A stretch of 64,000 nt of DNA, taken from assembly GCF_030272615.1 (NCBI RefSeq), contig NC_081405.1, forward strand, positions 473,236,008 to 473,300,007, read 5' to 3'. The DNA comes from Cryptomeria japonica. Lineage: Eukaryota; Streptophyta; Pinopsida; Cupressales; Cupressaceae. Below, piece by piece: positions 12,912 to 24,100 of this stretch. How positions within the stretch are numbered: position 1 is the first letter of the stretch; every line of letters begins with the position of its first letter. The notes beneath the pieces are model-generated. The model was not told where the DNA came from. It saw only the letters and a program-made list of their open reading frames with translations, and did not search any database. Position numbers and translations under genes: made by a program.

Positions 12912-13873
12912 TGTTGACAATTCTCACTCATCCGATGAATTCTGGTGGTTTCTGGTGGATGATTATTGGTTTATGGTTGTCATTAATGACAACTCTTCAT
13001 GGAGATCTGATCCAGCGGTCACAATTCTTCTTATCCAGAAGTAGGTGCTAACCAGTAGCTGATTAACAGGCATTTCAAGTAGAACAAAGCATTTTTGGGT
13101 CCAAAAGCTTTCCAGTGATTGCGGTGCATTGAATCATGTTCTTATTGATTGGGCTGACTTAGAAACATCATTTTATTATTGTGTTGATGATTAAAACTTC
13201 TTTTTGGATCCTATCAAGCCGACATGTGACTACACGTTACACCTTCAGGCTAACATGATGTATGACCTATTTTGTGGGTGCTGGTATATAAGTTTGGTGT
13301 AGATGATCTTTTTAGTGAATGATGCAAACATATGTGAGTGAGAGGTGATCGAGAATCCATTTTGGTGTAGTTTCACATGCACATTCTTGATTAGATAGTT
13401 GAATGAGACAGTGAACATGGCGGAACAAGGCAGAACAGAGAAGGTGCTCCAATCAATTCATTTGTGCTCAATCGAAACTCATCCAAGAATAGTAAATGCT
13501 ATCACCGAGTTCATACATTATAATTATCTTGTAAGTTAGTGATGCTTCCCTGAGGGTTGTAGCCTTCCGGGTTATTGTAATTGAGCAGTGAGCTCTAGGC
13601 AGTGTGCTCGAATGCCCGTGCATTCCCATTTTGTAATATTGTTTTGCTACTGGCCATATTGGAATAATATTGTGGGTTCAAATCCAACCATGGTTTTTCC
13701 CATTTGGGTTTCCATGTAAAAATACCAATTTTATGATCTTGTGGCTATTTGTCTCATGTTTCTGCATTTCAGTTTTAAGTGTTTGCATCTAGTGGTTGAA
13801 AGTTGAGTTTGTAAATCTATTAACCGATACATCACTGATTCACCCCCCCTCTTAGTGATCCCTAATTCCAAAA
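12912..13873 (+). repeat. 5' LTR of element N
   Basis: Begins TGTTGACAATTCTCACTC and ends with CC-AAAA where the 3' LTR has CCAACA. It aligns with 18919-19884 throughout. It contains the TATA box at 13285, the block GAGCAGTGAGCTCTAGG near 13582, the motif TGGTTTTTCCCATTTGGG near 13691, and the CACCCCCCCTCTTAGTG stretch near its end, all shared with the 3' copy or with other LTRs in the window. Confidence 0.85.
13285..13292 (+). promoter_or_regulatory. TATA box of element N
   Basis: GGTATATAAGTTT about 370 bases into the LTR; the 3' LTR keeps the same sequence near 19281. Likely U3 promoter, with transcription starting shortly downstream. Confidence 0.6.
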
Positions 13874-13875
13874 AT

Positions 13876-13888
13876 TGGTATCAGATCT
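13876..13888 (+). other. Primer-binding site of element N
   Basis: TGGTATCAGATCT two bases after the LTR. It differs at one or two places from the canonical Copia site TGGTATCAGAGC, complementary to the 3' end of initiator methionine tRNA. Confidence 0.75.
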
Positions 13889-13941
13889 TAGTACATCTGA
13901 GGAAGCTTAACCGCTTGAGGAAGGTCTGGGAGATTGATTCG

Positions 13942-15105
13942 ATGGATTCCAATTTTCATAGACAACTTAGTGTGGCACTTGAGGATCTTGATGTAGCTAG
14001 AAATGAGATCTGTACCTTGAAGAAAAACCTGAATACTGATGATGACTTCATTAATGACCTAAAGGATCAAGCAAACATCTCTAGAGAGAAGAGGAAGGAA
14101 TTAATGGACAAGCTGAAGGAGAAAGAAGACCAAATCATGAAATACTAGGATAAAGCCGATGAAGTTAACAAGCTTTAAAGAGATAATGTTGCCTTGAAGA
14201 ATGAGATGCAATGTATTGTGATGAGGCTGACTAAGGAGATTGAGGATCAGAATAAAAATGAAGAAAATCTAGCACAATCATTGAAGGAAAGATCAGATGA
14301 ATGCTTTAGGCTTACCTATGAGAATGATCCGTTGAAGCTTGAGTTGACACAGTCAAGGAATAATGGTCAAGAAATTGAAAGATAGATTGCTACCTTAAGG
14401 GATGAACTTTCTACTGCTAATGAATACAAAGACAAATTTAAAGCTAGCTCAGCAAGGCTTGATGAGATGCTGGAAAGTCAGAGGCATGGAAAGGACATGC
14501 GAGGACTTGGATTTGAGAAAGGTGCATCCTCCAGATCTAGACAAGGCAATGCTAAACTTGATCAGAAGAAGAGCAAGAATCCTTTGGTAAGACAACCTAT
14601 TGCTCATAAATTAAATGGTAGATGCTTTACATGCAATAAATTTGGTCATATGGCGAATCAATGCAGAAGTAAGATGAATAATGGAATGAACAACATGAAT
14701 AATGTTCCTACCTTTATTGGTCAGTGTTTCATATGCAATAATTTTGGTCACAAGTCAAATATGTGGAGAGAAATAATAGATAACTTCCAAAACAAAATAT
14801 GCTATTCTTGTGGTATGTTTAAACATATCTCTAATCAATGTAGGATGAGACCAAATTAGATGAACTTCAGACCTATGCAAAGCAATGTTGTTTGCTAAGC
14901 ATGCAACAAAACTGGTCACATTACAAAGTACTGGAAAAGCAAGAACATTGTTCTGGTAGACAAGAGCAAATCATATGAGAAGGGAAAAGAGAAATTAGAA
15001 GAGATCAAGGAGAAGCATGAGAAGATGTGGGTAAGAAAATATGAATCTAGAAATGAAAATGGGTCTGCACCCGAATCCGATGCAAGATCTTCATCTGATA
15101 ATTAG
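13942..15105 (+). pseudogene. N ORF1: gag-derived coiled-coil and zinc-knuckle protein
   Basis: The ATG at 13942 (MDSNFHRQL...) is the first after the primer site; the frame runs about 388 codons with five internal stops but no frameshift. Residues 1-175 are a long heptad-rich coiled coil. Near residue 175-195 comes LDEMLESQRHGKDMRGLGFE, close to the LDKMLSKQK...GGLGFEEG segment of the element B gag. Four CCHC zinc knuckles follow (from about 14623, 14724, 14800 and 14893); the first and third keep all four ligands, the second and fourth have lost the last cysteine to Trp. A Lys/Glu-rich tail ends the protein. The N-terminal gag domain (UBN2-like) seen in B is missing, so this is probably a shortened gag that binds RNA and self-associates. 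Confidence 0.72.
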
Positions 15106-15507
15106 GGCTTTATTCCTTAAGGGGATCTTTTCATGCAGATTCTAAGAACCCCCTCTTCGGTGATTTGCAATCGATTCTGGAAGATTGCAGAAGGCTTGAA
15201 TCATGAGTGTAGATGTTATTCAGAAGTCTAAGATGATTTGGTGATCCAGTATGCGATTTCATGAAAATCATGGTAACCGGTTGCTACATTTATTATAGTT
15301 GAAAATTAGGTTTTTGAAGGATAAAAGTGCTTTTTGAAGTTTCATTTATCACAATGCGATCAAGTGAGTAGAGCGGAGAAAGAGAGAAAGCGATTTGATG
15401 ATTTCAACAATGATTTCAGTGACTCCAAAGCAAATTTCAGCGTCTAGTTGTGAAGCAAGGTATTTATCTATTTAGGCTTTCTGTTTTCACAAACCCTAGC
15501 ATTTGAA
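15106..15507 (+). other. Intergenic leader between N ORF1 and ORF2
   Basis: About 400 bases without an open frame of note; TTTGATGATTTCAACAATG and similar short words occur. The gap between ORFs suggests ORF2 needed its own transcript, splicing or reinitiation rather than frameshifting from ORF1. No promoter motif is convincing. Confidence 0.5.
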
Positions 15508-18500
15508 ATGGCTTCAACTTCTGGTGTTGCTACCCCATTTGTGGTTGATATTAAGGACAAGGCTCAACCAGTTTTCAAGAAACACCCTTTTAAGTTGGTT
15601 GATGATGATCTAGAAGGTGCATTTTCATTTGTTCCCTACGACGTTCTCCATAACGAAGATATCAAGACTTACATTCATTGTGACCTTGAAGAGCTTGGGA
15701 ATGAGGACATGCTGGACCTATACAACAAGCATTTTTCTGATGGTTTGGGCAATATCAAACCCAAATACAGGGTGCTTGAAGATAAGGGTTTCTCGCAGTT
15801 CATGCATTTTTTGTTGTTCGATGAGGCATAATGGATCTAGTACAATATTATTCGCGTTCATGATGAATTCATATGGATTGATAGGCCACACAAAATCACC
15901 AAGAAGGAGATTCATGTCGTGATAGGCCTAGCTAAAAATGGTGATGTTCCTAGTCTGAGGAAAGTGTCAAATGACATGGTCATAGCCACCACAAGATCCA
16001 AATTTGACAGTAGAGCAATGACCATTAACGACATCCTAGAGAATGATGTGAAGTTTGCATCGATGGTAGTCAGTTACAAGGTTTACCAATCTTGTAGGTA
16101 CAACTCTATCTCTGGTAGTGTTATTTACTCTACATACCAGATGCTTAAAGAAGATAAAAGGTATGATTTGTGCACTGCCCCCTTGAATGAGCTATTGAGA
16201 ATTTTGAAGAAGATCAAGCAGGATAAAAAGAACACATTCAAATATGGTACACTTCTAATTTTCTTGGCTTTGCACTTCTTAAATGAGATACCCGGTATAA
16301 AAGGTAAGGGCCAATGGGCCTATGATAGTTCGATAGCTATTCAAATCAAAGAAGGATTATGGGGAGTTGGAGATGCAACCATGAGGATATTTGATCTTTG
16401 GGGATACTTCAAAACCTTCCAAACAAAAATGAATAACAAAGAGAGGATCCCTAAGGAGGTTGTTGAAAAGTATGAGCAAACCATTTGCTTCATGATCGAC
16501 AAGGATCAATGCCTAATGGAAGCAGTGGAACCTTGAATAGTGTAGATCATGCCCATGGGGTATGAAGTTGACTCTGTTACACTTGAGGCATATGGCCAAC
16601 ATATTTTGACTCAACCAATGGATCCCAAGGAAGGGAGATTTGGGACTTTCAAAGAAAAGGACCACAGTTTGCACATGCAATTCACTGCACCATCCCGAAA
16701 AAGAAAAGTTACTAAGATGGACAAGGAGGTAGCAATTCAAATGGGTTTCACTCGGGAGGTGATGAAGAAAGAAAGGGAAAGTCATTTGCCAAAAGAGACT
16801 AAGTCTGGTCCTACTCCGGTGACTCAATCTGCAAAACCTAGCCCATTTGGGAAAGGTGTGTTGAAGCTGAAGGAGAAACATAAAAGAACCTATGTTGCAG
16901 TATATTTGGTAGCCTCAGAGACAAAGTTTGAGGAGGAAGAAGGAGAGGCAAAAAAGAAAGGAGAATTTGTGAGAATGGTGAGGAACACGCAGACTAGTGG
17001 AGCCCAACAATCCAAGAAAGCAAAATCTGATCCTACTCCTACCAATAGATCCAAAAGAGGTAGACAGGTCAAAATTCAACTTGACAAAGACCTTGAGGCT
17101 AGTAAAATACAAGGTAAGTGCACAATTGTTCCTCCACTATCAACAAATCAGTTGATAGATGAAACAATAGTTGATGGCAATTTGAAAAATATTGGAGTAT
17201 ACTTTGAGAATTTTGATGAAGGTGATAAGAGAAAAGTTGAAGAAGAAGTTGTTTTATATTTACACAACTTTAGTAAGACATTGATTGAATTAAAAAAGTC
17301 CATTCCAAATGATTTTCTTAATTTGATTGATGCAAGAGGAATGGCTGCAAGTAAGATTGACAGGGAGATGAAGGAAAGAGAACTAGTAAATGTCTATACT
17401 TGTATTACTCATGATGAAGTTAAGAGACTCATTGAAGAGGAAAATAAGAAGGAATTTAGAAGTAAAAATAGTATTAACAGATTGATGATTAGAAATGTGG
17501 AGGAGATGAGGAAAGAAACAAAGGATATATGGAATAAGATAATTCAGAATGACCCTCTGTACAAGGATGCATTCAAGTCATCTTAGCCGGAAGAGAAGAA
17601 AAGTGTTTTTGAAAGCCAGAAGGTTGAAACTCAGTCTGAGGATCATCCAGAAGACCAGGATAACACTCCACTTGATGTTGAGACTGGTGATGCTCCTCTA
17701 GTGGTGGATAGATTTGCAACCCCTAAGATTCAATAAGTTGATACTGCACAAAGTGACAACACTGATGCAATAGATAAGGGGATAAGGGAGAGAAGAAGGA
17801 TGCTAGGACAACAGAGGCTAAGGTTACTAAGGTTGACAAAGGAAGAGGTATAACTAATCCGACAATTGTCACTCCTTCGGTTACAGGGACCCTGTCGCAG
17901 ATTCCTATCAATCTTGATGGTTCTGTTGATCTTGGAAAAATGTCTCCTGCTGAAAAACTCATGCTCATAGTTGCTGTAAAAGCTCAGGCTAGGCAAGATT
18001 TGGTAAAGTCTGAATTAGAGGATAAAAAGATAATTTTGATGTCAATAGATGTTTTGCAGAAGGTGGCCCCTAATGTACAGATAGATTCAAGTAAATTTCT
18101 ATAATTGATTAACAGTGTAAATACCAGTTTTGATTCCTTGGAGAAGACGACTTCACAAAAAGTTTTGGATAAATTCAAGGATGTTAGAATTCAAACATTC
18201 TAGATTATGATTGAAGATGATAGAGTAAGATTAAATAAGATATTGCAGATTATTTCTGACACATTGTCAGAAGCTGAAAAATTGTACAAATCCTGCCTAA
18301 TTTTGCCTAACTTCACTGTAGATATTGATAAGAAAATAGGTGTTTTCCAGGGAAAGCTTGCTGGTATTTCTCAGTCCTTTGATTCAAATACAATGTTAAC
18401 TAGAAGTGTTGAAGGGGAAATTATAGCTCTACATGATCAAATCTCAAGCCTCCAAGCGGACAAGGAGAAAATTTTGAGAAAAGTAGGTGAATTTCGGAAC

Positions 18501-18713
18501 CAGATTGCCACTCGGTTGAACACAATATTAAGTAATAAGGTGGATTATATGAAGGAGATGGATCGAAATGTATCATATGATCTGAGAGAGTTATAAATTC
18601 ATGCCACTATATTCAATGCTTTCATCACATTTTTGGATAGCTTGAAGAGTGGGTGGGATACTCACCTAGGATTTTTGAAGACTACTTATGCTGATATCTT
18701 CAAGTATTTATAA
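15508..18713 (+). pseudogene. N ORF2: large unrecognised protein carried by element N
   Basis: The ATG at 15508 (MASTSGVATPF...) opens a frame kept to about 17735 with stops at about 15829, 15838, 16534, 16543, 17584 and 17734; a frameshift near 17790 moves it to the frame ending at 18713, about 1070 codons in all. Residues 1-350 are compact and mixed, with a hydrophobic patch (LLIFLALHFL) near residue 250. From about residue 395 the protein is highly charged, with basic clusters SRKRKV (near 16697) and SKRGRQ (near 17050) that look like nuclear localisation signals. The last 170 residues form a coiled coil (EIIALHDQISSLQADKEKIL). A GLAKNGD-type turn early on loosely recalls plant mobile domain proteins, but I do not assign it. 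No enzyme motif is seen. Confidence 0.6.
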
Positions 18714-18918
18714 GTATCTATGTTTTGGACAATGCCCCATCTTTGGCATTGTTTTCAAAGGGGGTCAGGAATGGTGAAAATGTACAGTAATTAGAGAGTG
18801 GAATTCTTTGTCTAAGGGGGAGCCTTAGAGATTCTTTTACTTCTTTTGAATCGATGTACAATGCTCAAGACTTAAGTCATTTTTCTCGAGTGTTTCCATC
18901 AATGCCAAAGGGGGAGAT
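18714..18918 (+). promoter_or_regulatory. N 3' untranslated region with polypurine tract
   Basis: The polypurine tract AAAGGGGGAGAT (18907-18918) abuts the 3' LTR. Two similar G-rich tracts occur upstream, near 18763 (AAAGGGGGTCAGG) and 18815 (TAAGGGGGAGCC). The tract is preceded by CATCAATGCC, as in the other Copia elements here. Confidence 0.75.
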
Positions 18919-19884
18919 TGTTGGAAATTGACACTCATCCAATGACTTCTGGTGGTTTTTGGTGGATGATTATTGGTTTAGGGTTGTCATCAATGGAAAC
19001 TCTTCATGGAGATCCAATCCGGCGGTCGCAATTCTTCTTATCTGCTGCTAATCGATAGCTGATGGTATTTTAGGTAGAACAAATAATTTTTGGGTCCAAA
19101 AGCTTTTCGATGATTGTGATACATTGAATCACGTTCTTGTTAATTGGGTCAACTTAGAAACATCATTTTATTACTGTTTTGATGATCCAAACTTATCTTT
19201 TTGGATTCAGTCAAGCCGACATGTGACTACACGTTACACCTTCAGGTCAACATGATGTATGACCTATTTTGTAGGTGTCGGTATATAAGTTTTGTTTAGA
19301 TGATCTTTTTGGTGAATTATGCAAACATATATGAGCGAGAGGTAATCAAGAATCTATTTTGGCACAGTTTCACGCGCACATTGTTGATCTAGTAGATGAC
19401 TAAGACAATGAACAGGGTAGAACAAGGTAGAACAGAGAAGGTGCTCCAGTCAGTTCATTTGTGCTCAACCAAAACTCATCCAAGCATAATAGATGCTATC
19501 TTTAAGTTTATACATTGTAATTCATCATTGTAATTATCTTGTAAGTTAGTGAGACTTCCCTAAGGGTTATATCCTTTCGAGATATTGTAATTGAGCAGTG
19601 AGCTCTAGGCAATGTGCTTGAATGCCTATGCATTCCCATTTTGTAATAGTGTTTTTCTACTGGTCATAGTGGAATAATATTATGGGTTCGAATCCTACTA
19701 TGGTTTTTCCCATTTGGGTTTCCACTTAAAAATACCAGTATTATGATCTTGTGGTTGTTTGTCTCATATTTATGTATTTCAATTTTAAGTATTTGCATTA
19801 GGTGGTTGAAAGGAAAGTTTGTAAATCTATTAATCGGTAGATCACTGATTCACCCCACCCTCTCAGTGATCCCTGATTCCAACA
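18919..19884 (+). repeat. 3' LTR of element N
   Basis: Begins TGTTGGAAATTGACACTC directly after the polypurine tract and ends CTGATTCCAACA. Same order of motifs as the 5' LTR, including TATATAAG near 19283 and GAGCAGTGAGCTCTAGG near 19592. Numerous single-base differences from the 5' LTR show the insertion is not recent. Confidence 0.85.
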
Positions 19885-20672
19885 GTTGAAGTTTTCAACT
19901 TCATAGCTAATGAAATTCGTTGTTTTTATGACCAAGATGAAGGAAGTGTGCATACATCAATGGCAAGTCAAGTTCTTGAGCAACATGAAGAAGAAGATGA
20001 TGATCTTGTGCAAGAGGTTGTTGTTCAAATTGAAAAAAATTCTCAAATCAGAGCCTATACTTGAAGAGAACATTATTAATGTTTTATCAGAGCCTGATGA
20101 GAGTTGCATTAAGCCTAAAGTTAGTCCTCCTACTCAGAGAAGTGAAGAAGAAATTGAGGAGGACATGTTTTGGAATGACTTAGATATTTTTTGTACCAAT
20201 TGGGATGCCAAACAACCACCTCTAAGTGAGGTTAGCCATGGATAACATGATCATACTGAGGAGGTTGGCATTTTTTCCCTAATTCAGCCACATGAGATAG
20301 ACCTTTCCAACCAACAAGATGATAAGATGGTAGTCCATGAACAAGAGGTCAGTAAGAAAAGCTTGAGCTTTGTCCTTACAAGAGGTTGTCCTATTAGGTA
20401 CTCAGCCAAGATGGAGTTCAATAAAGCACACACACATGAAGCTTTAGTGGGAGATGGTATCAATGATGCATTTGAAACTAGAGAAGACTTTGTTCAACTC
20501 TCTTATCCTCTTTGGGACAACAATTCATATGATCAATTTGAACAGGTAGGTGGGCTTGTTCACCTCTTTCAAGAGATAGTACTTCATCTTGTTAGACATC
20601 TTTATGTGTCTCATTTCTCCTTAGCTTCCCTTAAGAATGCCAGTTATTGTAAATTGAGAAGAAAAGGCAGTT

Positions 20673-21199
20673 AATTCAGTCATCCTATACATGGTTTTGT
20701 TTAGGTAGTTTTGTTGTGTTCTTAGTGTAGGTTAGGTTTTTAGTTGTATTTTTCATTTTTCCTAAGTGCCTTGTGCATAGTTCTATAGGAGAAATAAATT
20801 TTATATTGTTGTAATGCATTGTAGTTACAGAAGGAAGGTACCCATTATATGAAACAAAGAATTTAGATATTCTCTATCACACACAACAAATATCTCCTCC
20901 TTATAGCTATAATGAGCTATAACAGTATGCAGTGAGTAGTGGATGTTTGTTGTTTCCTTTTCCTAATCTATCAATTACACATGTATAAGTCATGACAGTA
21001 AGGTGTTGAGCTCACTGCCATAAACCACACACCTATACTCAGTAGATTAGGAGAGATTAGCAAAGAAAGGTGAGTTTCAACAAGTGTTATGAAGTGTTTT
21101 CAGTTTTGACAAGCTACAGTGACTTTGTGCCCAATGGATAGGCCTAGGGAACTGGTCGAAATGTTTAGCAGGCAAAAATATAGCATATGTCGCCAGAAA
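20673..21199 (+). other. 3' non-coding part of the L internal region
   Basis: Follows the L ORF stop and runs to the 3' LTR. The 21119-21319 open frame crosses the LTR boundary and is not credible. A polypurine tract would be expected just before 21200, but the sequence there (GTCGCCAGAAA) is not purine-rich; it may be mutated. Confidence 0.5.
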
Positions 21200-24100
21200 T
21201 GTTACCTTTTTTTCGCTAACAAGCTCAATCAGGTAGAGCTTTTGTGTTTTATAGAAAAATGTACATTTTTATTCGATGAATTGAATTCATGGTCATTTAA
21301 AAAGAAAGAAAATAGATAAATTACTATCATTTATCATTATGCAAGTGCATATGAAGTAGAAAGAGAAACACAATTTTTTATGAGAAAGTAATATTTATTA
21401 ATATGAATGTACAATGTCTCACACAAGATGTGAGACTGACTGATATGGTGCAAATAAGGAAAAAACTATTTATTTCTAGATGCAAAGATAGTGTAAAATG
21501 CACATAAGGAAAAAAGACTCATCACTACCTCAACGTCGAGTCTTGTCTGAGTAGTCTTGTGTCATCCATCTTGCATCCTGTTATCGCCTCCTTGCTGCTC
21601 CCAAGTACCTGCATTTGAGAAAGTATTGTTAGAGAAATGAAGGGTGATCATTCCATATCTGCATATGCACCTACAAATACATAATCTATCCCTCATGTAC
21701 ATAATAACAACTAGTTTGTCATTTTGGTCCAGAAAACAAATATCAAATCAAATCATCAAGGAGAAATCAGATATGCACTATTTTTTGTCTAGCTTGTTTG
21801 CTTCATGCACAAATTTAGGAAAGTATCATGGTCGTTTATTAGTTTTACATGAGTGGTGTAAAATGCGGCTCCCACAAGGGTTGAGCACAACTCATCAATT
21901 ATAGAAAAGGGAAAACAAAAATTCAGGGACAAACATATACCAATCATTATTGAGCAGTCCACATATCAAATAAAGGGTAGTGATCCTGATCAAGTTGTAG
22001 ACCAGTTATAATAAAGAAGTCACAGGAAAGGAATCTACAGAAAAGTATAGTCAAATAAGATGGCATATACTGGAGAGTGAACCTGCACGAGTCACAAGAG
22101 ATCTAACATTCAAGGTTCTCAATGCAAAACAATGATAATAATGTTTGCTAAAAGACATATATAAGTGATTAAGGGCAGTGGTTTTGTGGATCACAAGTAT
22201 CACCATCACCATGAAGGCATAATATGATAGTAAATGAAAGAAACGACCAAGAAAGAGTAAAGGTCAGAGCAGTCTCAGACCTATTAAAGTTACAAATTCA
22301 GATGTAGTCACCAAGACATAGACCATGGTATATAACAATTATCATATCAATCCATCAAAAGATTAGATCAAATGATCCTCAAAGACACCTTAGAGAAGAC
22401 ACTGGGAGTTGAAAATCAAACATTGAAAGGCTAGGACAGAAACCTTCTTGGACAGTGAAGTGATATTAATAGTGAATACAAGTGAAATGATTGTCACAGT
22501 CAAAACATAGTGACCCATGCCTAGTCAAAGAGTATAGTAGCAAAGACCAAGTGTGATTACAAGTTCACTGTGTAATGAGAAGAGTAGTCCAATAGTGGAA
22601 CGAGTCACAAAGGCAAGTATATCAGGTCAAAGAGGTTCATCAAACCCTAAAGAGAAGCTATATTGAGGTTTTTAGTAGCAAATGCATTCATGAAGACAGT
22701 CCACCAAGTGCAGTCACCCAAGAAGCCATGACAAGTTTGTTATAGATGATTTGAGTAGTCCATTAATTGAAAATAGAGATAATAATGATTGATAAGGGTT
22801 TTGTGACAACATATATGACAAAGACATCTAGCTAATAAGGTTATAGCAAGGCCCAAGCCATTCAAATAACATAAACATTCTTTATTATGGTAGTCTCAAT
22901 TACAAAGAAGGTGATAGCCACATATCACATGATGACAAAGATAGGAGCCAATGTTAGGAAAGAAGCTTGCAACCTTAAGAGAAAATAATGATGTGCAGTC
23001 ATGAGGTATTAGTGATAGCAACATAAGGGTGACTGATAAAGTGCAACATACATGCCCCAGAACAAGGAGATAATGCCCAGAATAATCACAAGGCCAAATC
23101 AATAAAGAACTATAGCTATGCATACTCATAGTAGCAAATGTTCAAAAGAGAATAGAATAATTGGCAGTTCCTTAATAGTTTCTTTGAATTGAATCAATGG
23201 CCAAAAGACAAAATATCAGTTTTAAAGAAGTTAAGATAATGGAATAGCAGTTAAGTCTACTAAAGGAATATATGATAGAAATCATACCAAGATTGCAACA
23301 TTCATCTTGCTAGTCTAATCATTCATCTTGCTAGTAAGAATTATGTAAGATAGTGAGATGAAAGGAGTGTCATCAAAGAAACCAAAAGATAATCACAACA
23401 TAAGGGGAACTGTGACAAGTATTTTTAGTTGACAGTCTTTTCCAAAATGAAATAATGATTCACGACTATTATGAATTCAATTAGAGCTTAAATATTGACA
23501 AAGTAAGCATTATAGGGCCTCAACATGATTGGAATGTGAACAAATACATGTCAGAGAAGCCTTAGCAATAGGCGAGTATTAGTAAAAAGACAGTAATGTC
23601 TCATCATTCAAGGAACAAAGATAACATGAATTTATAGAATGAGCAGTCAAAAAAGTCATAGTGCTGCAACAAAAGGCCAAAGATAGTAAAACACAGTCAA
23701 GACCTAACCATGATACAATATCAAAAGTAAAAGCCAAAGAAACATTGATATAGAAACATTACACAATGAATGCAAGTGAAATTCAAACCATGAGATTGCA
23801 TTGATTGTCTAAAGCCCCAAATACAGTCATTGTTATAGCATAGCACATAAGTGTTTGTTGTCAAGGAGTGGTCATGCAATGTCTTGTTCAATATGAAAAA
23901 TTAGGATACAAAGCACCATCATAATAGAAGTTTCTGTGATAAATAAGTCAAAATTTATCTGATGCTCAGAGGGATCAAATCACAGTCAATGCAAAGATTT
24001 TGTATGAAGTTGTTTCACAGTCACAAGAAAATTGGAGAAACATATAAGAAGTTTGACAGTCACAGGTTTGAGGAAAGCCACAATCATAAACCCCGAATGA

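Larger units (their letters stand above)
12912..19884 (+). mobile_element. Element N: non-autonomous Copia-like element with two ORFs
   Basis: Complete insertion with LTRs 12912-13873 (962 bp) and 18919-19884 (966 bp), primer-binding site, polypurine tract and an imperfect 5-bp target duplication GCTGA (12907-12911) / GTTGA (19885-19889). Between the LTRs lie two long ORFs: a coiled-coil plus zinc-knuckle protein resembling the C-terminal half of a Copia gag (13942-15105), and a roughly 1070-codon protein I do not recognise (15508-18713). Protease, integrase, reverse transcriptase and RNase H are absent. The Met-tRNA-type primer site and the shared U5 motif place it with Copia; mobility would have needed enzymes from an autonomous relative. 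Both ORFs carry stops, so this copy is dead. Confidence 0.82.
11840..20672 (+). pseudogene. Internal ORF of element L, function unknown, split by element N
   Basis: An ATG at 11840 opens a reading frame that runs, with scattered stops and a frameshift near 12235, to 12911. It resumes right after the N insertion at 19885 (counting the duplicated target once keeps the frame) and continues, after another slip in an A-run near 20042, to a stop at 20672. The reconstructed coding length is about 620 codons. The N-terminus is rich in Tyr, Pro, Asn and Gln; residues from about 95 on are Gln/Glu-rich and helical; the C-terminal third starts acidic and then has mixed composition with a GCPIRYS motif. 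I see no zinc knuckle, DSG protease site, YVDD box or integrase motif. It occupies the place of gag, but I do not recognise it as any gag family. Confidence 0.55.

Noticed and set aside
16513-17112. Minus-strand open frames of 60-122 codons
   Set aside because: They overlap the longer, element-consistent N ORF2 on the plus strand and show no domain.
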